Origin: Podarcis raffonei
Taxonomy: Eukaryota > Chordata > Lepidosauria > Squamata > Lacertidae
Direction: 5' to 3'
DNA: 64,000 nucleotides
Assembly (NCBI RefSeq): GCF_027172205.1
Contig: NC_070614.1
Span: forward strand, 48,114,001-48,178,000
Shown: piece by piece, positions 56,066 to 64,000 of the stretch
How positions within the stretch are numbered: position 1 is the first letter of the stretch
Layout: each line of letters starts with the position of its first letter
Translations under genes and position numbers: made by a program
The notes under the pieces: generated by a model
Told to the model about the DNA's origin: nothing
The model's input: the letters and a program-made list of their open reading frames with translations, nothing else
Database searches by the model: none

Positions 56066-56421
56066 AGGTAAAGGTTAAGGGACCCCTGACCATTAGGTCC
56101 AGTCATGAACGACTCTGGGGTTGCAGCGCTCATCTCGCTTTATTGGCCGAGGGAGTCGGCATATAGCTTCCGGGTCATGTGGCCAGCATGACTAAGCTGC
56201 TTCTGGCGAAGCAGAGCAGCGTACGGAAACGCCGTTTACCTTCCCGCCAGAGCGATACCTATTTATCTACTTGCACTTTTGACATGCTTTCAAATTGCTA
56301 GGTTGGCAGGAGCAGGGACTGAGCAACGGGAGCTCACCCCTTCGCGGGGATTTGAACCGCCGACCATCTGATTGGCATGTCCTAGGCTCTGTGGTTTAAC
56401 CCACAGTGCCACCCGCGTCCC
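56066..56421 (-). mobile_element. Sauria-type SINE, full length, next to the V2R-4 stop
   Basis: Minus-strand copy with head GGGACGCGGGTGGCACTGTG at the right and an AAAGGTTAAGGGACCCCTGA tail at the left. It has a clear target duplication CTTACTTATCAC (56052-56063 and 56421-56432). It ends about 50 bases past the V2R-4 stop codon, so it probably lies in the 3' untranslated region. Confidence 0.93.
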
Positions 56422-56471
56422 TTACTTATCACATATTTAAAATTTACCAGAGTGAGGGGAAAAACAATTGT

Positions 56472-59400
56472 TTAATACCTTTTTTTTATAAGTTGTTCTC
56501 TGTTGTTCAGCTCGGGCCTCAGAATAATGATGTAGCATTTAGGGGCAAAGATGCAGCCCAGTAACCCAGCACTAGAGGACAAGATAGAGAAGATCTCCAC
56601 AGCCACCATGTGTTTCCCTTTGGTGCTCAGGTAGGCTGGAAAAAAAGACAGCCAAACACTGCAAAAGAGTAACATGCTGAAGGTAATGAACTTGGCTTCA
56701 TTAAAACTGTCAGGTAACTTGCGGGCCGCAAATGCGGCAACAAAGCTGGCAATGGCCAAGAGGCCCATGTAGCCCAGCACACAATAAAACATGGTGACTG
56801 ACCCTTCATTACACTGCACAATGATTTCTTCTGCTGAAGAATGTATGTCCAAATCTGGGAATGGGGGACATGTCATCAACCACACAGTACAGATAGTTGA
56901 TTGAATAAGAGAACAGGGAATGACAACTGAGTAGGCCAGTCTTTTCCCTACCCACTTCCTCATGCTGGACCCTGGCTTGGTGGCCATGAAAGCTAGAACT
57001 ACAGTGACAGTTTTGGCCAGCACACAAGAAATGGCTACAGAGAAGATGATGCCAAATGTTGGTTGCCGGAGGAGGCAGGAGACTTTGCTAGGTTCAGCCA
57101 GGAATAACAAGGAAGAGAGGAAGCAGAGCAGGAGAGAGACAAGCAGAGAGTAGGTGAGGTCTCGGTTGTTGGCTTTGACTATGGGAGTGTCTCTGTACTT
57201 AATGAATATTCCAAGCACCAAAGCTGTGATGAGGAAGAGAGAAAGGGCGACTGATGCTAAACTGATCCCTAAAGGTTCTTTATAAGAAAGGAAGGTTATA
57301 ATTTTCTCAATGCAGGCAGTTTTGTTCTTGTTTGGATACTGAGCTTTTGGGCATTTGAAGCAGTTATCCATATCTGAAAAATAAACAAGGTCAAATTTCA
57401 GTATTGATTCAACAGTACTTTGTCTTCCATGTGACCACTTTGCTGACATGAATTTCAATCTATTGTATCCACGTGTTTTAGTGTTTATATAAGAATGCTT
57501 TGTTCTCACTTATTCTTAAGGTTATTATAAGTTGTCTGCTAAGTTGATAATATCTGAGTAGAAATCCTTCAAATGGTCTTTGGAATAAGTACATAAGATT
57601 CAATGACCCATCTCATCCAGCTTCCTGATCTCTCAGTGGACAATCAGATGTCTATGGAAATCCTGCAAGCAGGACCTGAGTGAAACAGAAATCTTTCCCG
57701 ACCCTGACACTTCCCAGAAACTGGTATTTGGAAAAATACAGCCTTTGAGCATGAAGGCCTGGCAAAGTAATCTGAGTTCATAGCCACTGATAGCCTTATC
57801 CTACATGAGTTTGTCTAATCCTCCTTTGAAGCCTTCAAAATTTGTGCCCATCACTGACTCTTGAGGGAACAAATTCCATAGCTTTATCAAGTACTTCATG
57901 AAGAAGTTACGTTTCTTTTGCCCGTTCTGTATCATCCGACATTCAAATTCCTTAGATGCACCCAAGTCCTGAGGTTATGAGAACTTCTTTTTTATCTGAT
58001 TTCTCAATGCCTTGCATTGTTTTATGCATTTTTATCATGTGCCCCAACTCACACAAACCCCTCCGGCCAGTGTCCTCATAGGATAAAAAATATGATTTCT
58101 ACATAACTCACCGTCCTGGTTTGAAATTTCCCCTTCTGGACATGGAGCACAACCATAGCAGCAAAACTTTTCCCCTTCTTTCTTTTTCTTCTGATTCCCA
58201 GGGTGGCAGTGGTCATTACACAGAGAAATGGGAATCACCTATCCATAGCAGAAAAGCAGTTAAGGAGATCGGAGAAGCTAATTGCTTATTAGACTTCTCT
58301 TAATGAAGTTCACTACACAGCAAACAAAGGTTTCCCCAAATAGTGTCTGACTTCCCCAAGACTTCACCCCTCAGCATAAAAAAGGTTTAATATAAGTAGC
58401 TGCCATACACAGCTGCATTAACTATGAACCCCATTATTTGGGATCCCCTAAAAAATCTAAAAAATGAGTGCACAATTGCACTCATTTCACAAGCTCGCAA
58501 AGTTATGCTTAAAATTCTACAAGGCAGGCTTAAGCAGTATGTGGACCGAGAACTCCCAGAAGTGCAAGCTGGATTTCAAAGGGGCAGAGGAACCAGAGAC
58601 CAAATTGCAAACATGCCCTGGATTATGGAGAAAGCTAGTTTCAGAAAGACATCTACTTCTGCTTCATTGACTATGCAAAAGCCTTTGACTAGGCGAAAGG
58701 CTGGGCTGGATGAATCCCAAGCCAGAATTAAGATCGCCGGAAGAAATATCAACAATCTCAGATATGCAGATGACACAACCTTGATGGCAGAAAATGAGGA
58801 GGAATTAAAGAACCTTTTAATGAGGATGAAAGAGGAGAGCACAAAATATGGTCTGAAGCTCAACATCAAAAAAATGAAGATCATGGCCACTGGGCCCATC
58901 ACCTCCTGGCAAATAGAAGGGGAAGAAATGGAGGCAGTGAGAGATTTTACTTTCTTGTGCTCCATGATCACTGCAGATGGTGACAGCAGCCACGAAATTA
59001 AAAGACGCCTGCTCCTTGGGAGAAAGGCAATGGCAAACCTAGACAGCATCTTAAAAAGTAGAGACATCACCTTGCCAACAAAGGTCCGTATAGTTAAAGC
59101 CATGGTTTTCCCAATAATGATGTATGGAAGTGAGAGCTGGACCATAAAGAAGGCTGATCGTCGAAGAATTGATGCTTTTGAATTATGGTGCTGGAGGAGA
59201 CTCTTGAGAGTCCCATGGACTGCAAGAAGATCAAACGTATCCATTCTTAAGGAAATCAGCCCTGAGTGCTCACTGGAAGGACAGATCGTGAAGCTGAGAC
59301 TCCAATACTTTGGCCACCTCATGAGAAGAGAAGACTCCCTGGGAAAGACCCTGATGTTGGGAAAGATGGAGGGCACAAGGAGAAGGGGACGACAGAGGAT

Positions 59401-62400
59401 GAGATGGTTGGACAGTGTTCTCGAAGCTACAAACATGAGTCTGACCAAACTGTGGGAGGCAGTGGAAGACAGGAGTGCCTGGCGTGCTCTGGTCCATGGG
59501 GTCACGAAGAGTCGGACACGACTAAACGACTAAACAACAACAACAAAAATCTATGACAAACTTTGCAATCATTTTGCAGAACAAACTCCACTTTTTGCGG
59601 TGCCCTCCTAACACTGCCTGAATTCCCCAACAAGGTGCTACACTGGTCACCCCAAAGGCAATACTGTCCAATCTACTTCAAACCTGTGCCAAAGTTTTGC
59701 ATTCGTGGATTTGGGTGACCAGTAATGCCCCTGATTTGGCAGGTAAGCCTCACTGTTTGAGGGCTCACCAAAATGCAGTTTGTTCTGCAAAATGCTGCAA
59801 AACAATTGAAAAACAGCTCTCCAGGACTTCATTTTAACCCTGCCGGGAGATGCAAGGGATTGAACCGGGACCTTTCACCAGAAATATGGGATCTCTTACT
59901 GAGTTATTATCTCTATACGATAGAAAAAGAGATTAGCGAATGGGCGGCTATGAAGCAATTTCATTTGGATATGCCAAAGCTTTGCTTTTTTATATATGGA
60001 AGGAATAGTAAATATAAATTAAAAAAGTACTTCTACAGAAATTCAGGGTCCACTCTTCCCATGGTGAATTCAGACCTGATTAAAACCTCTGTGCCATACA
60101 AGCATATCTTCATGAATGATGAATGCTTCTCCTTCAAGAGCTTCAGGATCCACACATCCAACTTTCATTTGAAAGATAGACTTGTTTGGGAATGTGATCA
60201 TGTTCGTGATGTCAAATCCACCTCTCATTTCCCTTTTATCATTAAAGGACATTGTTTCCCCTGCTGAGTTGTTAAATAAAATGTCTTGCAGAAAATAGTG
60301 GAGCTGATTCAAAGGGGGGAAAGGGAAAAAAGAAACATATATATACATATAGTGAAGACCAAATATAAAAAATGAGCTATTTCAGTCTAGTTGATGGAAA
60401 AGTTATAACAAAGCAACAGAAGGCTAAAATACATGCTAAACATACAGGAAAAGGGGCACTCACAAAATGTTATCACTTTAAAACTATCGCATTTCGTGAT
60501 GTGTGGCTTTGGAGTAATTGGCTAACTGAAATACTATCTTGTTTGCATTGTGTTACTCCCTTATTTATGAATATTGCTTATGGATCCGCCCCTAACACAG
60601 AACAAGTATGAAAAAGGAGCTATTTTCATGTAGCAGATAGAAAAGTTACAAAATGGTATCACTCTAAAAATGTCCTATTTCATAAAGTTCGGGCTTAGGG
60701 TAATTGTCTCATTGAAATAATATTTTGCAACGTGTTACCTGCCAAGGCTGCAGGTCTTGATGTTCAAACATTTTGTCTCTCGCCATTGTTCTGTGCTTTG
60801 ATCTGTATGAATAAATAGCATGTAAAGCATGAGCCACAACAAAGACAGCATTGTAGACATTGTAGCTGTGGCCAGTCATGCCCATTTCAAACAGATGCCC
60901 AGGAAGACTTTCTAACTTCTCCTCCCCTGTACATGTTTCACTAAGTTGCAGGTGGAGTTCTGGAAATGTACAGTCAAATGCTTGCTCCCAGAAGTCCTTG
61001 AGAAAACCATCTGCTGGGTTCCAGTAAGGTTTTATGATCTGAAGAAATTCATGGAAATTGAGAAGCTCTTTTGAGTGAATGGTGAAGGAAATGGCACCTT
61101 GAAAGAGATCAAGATCCCAAGACTTTTGAAAACTCAATAATACGAAATCAATCTGTGTTGTCATGATCCACACCTTTCTAAATGATGTGCTTTTCTTATT
61201 TTCAGGATCTCGTAGAAATATAACAGATCTCAGCCAGGTCAATGTCAGAGAGTCTCCATAGACAACGAATGTATTGGCTTTATCATTTGTGACATCCACA
61301 TAATATTCATCGAGGATGTTGAAAATTTCAGCCACCAAATCAAAATGAGCTACTTTTTCCATTCTTCTTTTGAAGGCTGAACAGATTCCATGTTGGTGAA
61401 GCAACGGCTCCATAGTCTGCAAGAAATTTTCTCCTCCATTGTCATCTGTAACAAAGAGTCCAACCCACGTCCATCCAAAATGCTGAAGCAAGCTGATAAT
61501 TGCCATATGCTGATGAGCTTCATTGGGCACCATGCGGTAAAGGGAAAGGAAGTGATCTATATCATTCTCCTCTGCGGGAAATGATCCATATGCAAGCTAC
61601 AAGGAAAAGAACAGACATAATAAGGGTACCTAAGTATAAACAATTATTTTGAGCATGTGGGTCTTCATTCAAGAAATGTTTGTTGAAGCAATTTTGTGGT
61701 TTCCAGACAGTTAAACTGAAGGATGCTTCCAGCAGAATATTCTAGAGTTGTGGTGACATTTTCCAGTTTCTGGATATTTTATTTCATAAAGTATGTCTTG
61801 TCAGAAATGTCCCTTTGTTTCATTTGTAGAGTGCAATCCTATTGTGTAATTACTCTGTGGAAATTTAGGATTTGGGAGAAACCGCACTAGTTGGATTAAC
61901 CCTAGATATATCTTTCCCATGTCAGATAGGCTGGCAAAATTCTTCAGTGCACCAGCAGAATGCTACTCTAGTTCAACTGTTGGAAATCATGTATAAGATG
62001 CACATAGCAGAGGAAGATATAACAGTTATCTTTGATCTGCATGGGTTGAAAACTGTGGTTCACATACTCAAAGTGCTGTATTTATGTGTGGCAGATATTT
62101 TGTGGATGCCACTGTATGTTGGTATGTTGGTGCCCTGTGCTCCTTCCAGGCAGTCTCTCCGGGGTCTCTTCTAAGTTGGAGAGTTGTCATGACCTATGAC
62201 TGCTGCAATGGAATGCATGGCGGGGGACAGACTATTGCTTGAGCACAGACTATTTCCTTGGCAAGAGAACTACTATTGTCTAATTTAGAGCCACATTGGT
62301 TGGAGGATACATCTCCCTGTAGTCCTCAGAGTCAGATGATGATTACTGTGCAAAAATGTCTGGCTCTCCAGACTTGCAGAACTCAAATAGTACAAGATAA

Positions 62401-63908
62401 ATTAGGGCCCTTTTATCAGTCATCCAGGCTCTCCAGGGAGGCAGAGCCTAAGGTCAACTTGGTAAGTCTTCAGGTGGTCCTGGCTCCTTGCAAAGACAAC
62501 TTCACTTGCAGTTGATGGCTGGTACAGGATGGTTGTGTTGGAAGTGTCCAAGGTGCTGAATGCTCTCTGCTTTCACTGGTCTAGCAATCTCTACTGTTAA
62601 GGAGTAATCTATGTTTCTGATAGACATTCTAGCTTGTAATGCTTCAGCATCAGTCATATTCACATTCTGAATCTCAAAATCATTTTTGGAATGGTAATAG
62701 AAAAGTGAGATTTGTGAGATAAAAATTCATGTCCCCATGCATAAAACCTACCTGTGGAATTTTGTAGAGCCTTAAGGTATCAGCCATATGAAAAGAGGTA
62801 TCAGAGGTAAGACCTCCGATTACGGCTATGAGGTTTTTCTGCGAGTCACATTTGTAGTTGGGAGCAAATCTATGCATTTTAAAGAGCAGGTTCAGAGCGT
62901 TACGATAAGTAATCCTTGCATCATAATAGCTGTCATAGATGTGGAACCCCAGTGTGACATTGGGCAAGATGTTGGGATTCTCATTTATCACTTTTACAGC
63001 AAATGCCAAGGCCAGGATGTGCTGGTAGAATTTTGTTATCATGCTGCAAATGAGATTAGCTTAAAATTTCAGAGGAGAATTCTACAATGCAAGAAGTAGA
63101 CAAAACAAAGTGCCATTTCTGTCTCAAACAGATACATACTGAACTAACCTTGTCTTTTATGGTGGTTCTAAAATAATAAATATTAAACTCCTCAGCCCAA
63201 ATAAAATATATATCATTCATCGTGCCATCTGTGTATTATGTCTTGTTTGACCTTTAATCTCAGTTGACTGCCCCCCTCAAAAGACAACAAAAATCTCCCC
63301 CTCTTTCTCTTTGTACTCAAACTCGCTATACAGGTGACCATTCTATGCATGTAGCCCAGGAAAGCAACAATATTTCAAATAAATTCATTCAAACATTCCC
63401 TGATTCATGATATATGTTTTAGGAAGATTAAACAGTCTGTGCCCCAAGACTAGGTACAGCAGTATCATCTCCATCCTCCTCTTGTTGGTCCTTATTACAC
63501 ATCCATTTGGTGCAATTAAAACTAAGCAAACGAACTACATCTACATATTGCTTTTCAAAATAGAAAGGATTCTCATTCTCACAAAGGACAAAGCCATCAT
63601 TTACCGCCTGCCAGCTTAGTATGGTGCACAATACTAAATAAAGTACTGGGAAGGATTAATCCCAAAAATGAAGGGGGAGGGGGAGTCTCTTACTGTGGAT
63701 TATCATCAAACAGATTCTGTGAAGGGTTTTCCTTGAATAAATCTTCAATGATGGAATAATAGAACTGAGAAGCTATCCCACCGATGATGAGGCTCCCTGA
63801 CTGGTACCACTCATGTGGAACAGGAAATGTATCAATCCCAGGGCACCTCATAGTTGCTTTGCACACAACAGGAGGAAGCAGAAAAAGCAAAGTGAACGAC
63901 CACAGCAT
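56472..63908 (-). CDS. V2R-4: vomeronasal type-2 receptor, intact, type B
   Basis: Exons: 63694-63908, 62752-63043, 60739-61596, 60076-60303, 58112-58238 and 56472-57373; total 2622 bases, 873 residues. Signal peptide [18 protein letters not shown]; venus-flytrap domain with [15 protein letters not shown] and [20 protein letters not shown]; exon 5 with [11 protein letters not shown] and [10 protein letters not shown]; seven helices in exon 6, ending [21 protein letters not shown]. All splice sites are GT-AG; the exon 4 donor CAG/GTCTGA is weak but kept in the 36-kb relative. It is the only complete type B receptor here. Intron 4 carries a BovB fragment and intron 5 an old repeat. Helix sequences differ clearly from V2R-1/2/3, so ligand or expression may differ; neither can be read from sequence. 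Confidence 0.94.
57600..58075 (+). repeat. Old amniote interspersed repeat, intron 5 of V2R-4
   Basis: Phrases such as AGCCACTGATAGCCTTATCC, CATGAGTTTGTCTAATCCTC and GAACAAATTCCATAGCTTTA belong to a diverged repeat common in reptiles and birds (LINE/SINE type, exact name uncertain). The inverted pseudogene carries the same copy at about 6440-6660, so insertion predates that duplication. Confidence 0.5.
58457..59543 (+). mobile_element. BovB LINE, 5'-truncated and internally deleted
   Basis: Plus-strand ORF 58424-59533 is mostly BovB reverse transcriptase: [40 protein letters not shown], then a jump to [60 protein letters not shown], and the C-terminal end. The part between MQKPLT and RKAGL (with the ILSPCLFN motif) is deleted. 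A short target duplication AAAAATCT flanks it (about 58449-58456 and 59544-59551). The uninterrupted paralogous site is visible, reversed, in the plus-strand pseudogene near 6000-6035. Confidence 0.9.
60372..60738 (-). repeat. Tandem duplication at the start of V2R-4 intron 3
   Basis: The first part of intron 3 (60738 down to about 60613) is repeated, diverged, at 60556 down to 60372. Both copies start with a GTAACAC donor-like sequence and contain AGCTATTTTCA or AGCTATTTCAG. The inverted pseudogene has the same pair (from 3688 and from 3874), so the duplication is old and specific to type B. Confidence 0.7.
61597..62751 (-). other. Intron 2 of V2R-4
   Basis: No exon-like sequence inside. 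The stretch at 62270-62360 (CATCTCCCTGTAGTCCTCAG, AGTCAGATGATGAT) matches, inverted, about 2430-2505 upstream of the plus-strand pseudogene exon 3, which identifies the latter as the same intron. Confidence 0.6.
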
Positions 63909-64000
63909 ACTTGTAGTCAAGCATCTGTGAAAACGTGGTTGCTCTTGTGCCCATCAGCACCTGCAGAATGACTTCAGCAAACTAGAGTGCATGGTGCCTG

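Noticed and set aside
58576-59505. 309-codon minus-strand ORF opposite BovB
   Set aside because: It is the antisense shadow of the BovB reverse transcriptase; the plus strand carries all RTE motifs.
1-64000. A previously undescribed multi-gene system
   Set aside because: Every long coding signal except the 163-codon ORF at 54009 belongs to V2R receptors or to known classes of transposable elements.

Overview
The window looks like nuclear DNA of a squamate reptile (lizard or snake). The basis is a dense cluster of type-2 vomeronasal receptor (V2R) genes together with two BovB LINEs, four copies of the tRNA-derived Sauria-type SINE, squamate-style L1, L2 and Rex1/CR1 LINEs, a Tc1 transposon and a Ty3/Gypsy element. 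I cannot name the species.

Layout, left to right: exon 1 of a minus-strand V2R whose other exons lie beyond base 1 (1208-1422); an inverted plus-strand V2R pseudogene (2912-6300) carrying an L2 LINE; an intact six-exon V2R, here V2R-1 (7550-13929, minus); a Ty3/Gypsy element with both LTRs and a 5-bp target duplication (15810-20717); V2R-2 (20933-30066, minus), complete except for a one-base frameshift in exon 3; an intact orphan exon 1 of a second subfamily (31641-31855); a V2R pseudogene with exons 1 and 4 only (35857-37314) split by a Tc1 transposon; a nearly full-length BovB (about 38421-42055); intact V2R-3 (42291-51223, minus); a small V2R exon 3 relic (52200-52352); and intact V2R-4 (56472-63908, minus).

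Each complete receptor has the standard V2R plan: exon 1 (215 coding bases, signal peptide), exon 2 (292), exon 3 (846-864), exon 4 (228), exon 5 (127, cysteine-rich) and exon 6 (902, seven-helix domain). Splice sites and phases agree between loci. The predicted proteins of about 870 residues are class C GPCRs which, by family knowledge, detect chemical cues in vomeronasal sensory neurons.

Two subfamilies occur. Type A has exon 1 starting [11 protein letters not shown] (left-edge gene, V2R-2, V2R-3, with V2R-1 a more distant relative). Type B has exon 1 starting MLWSFTL (V2R-4, the orphan exon, the pseudogene at 37 kb; the plus-strand pseudogene and the 52-kb relic group here by exon and intron similarity). 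A and B copies alternate with matching flanks, so the array probably grew by duplicating an A+B block and then decayed by deletion, inversion and transposon insertion. I found no previously undescribed molecular system. The noteworthy signals are the paired-block architecture, the orphan first exon, uneven divergence inside exon 3, a subfamily-specific intron duplication with a second splice donor, a shared 5' flank, and several nested transposons.
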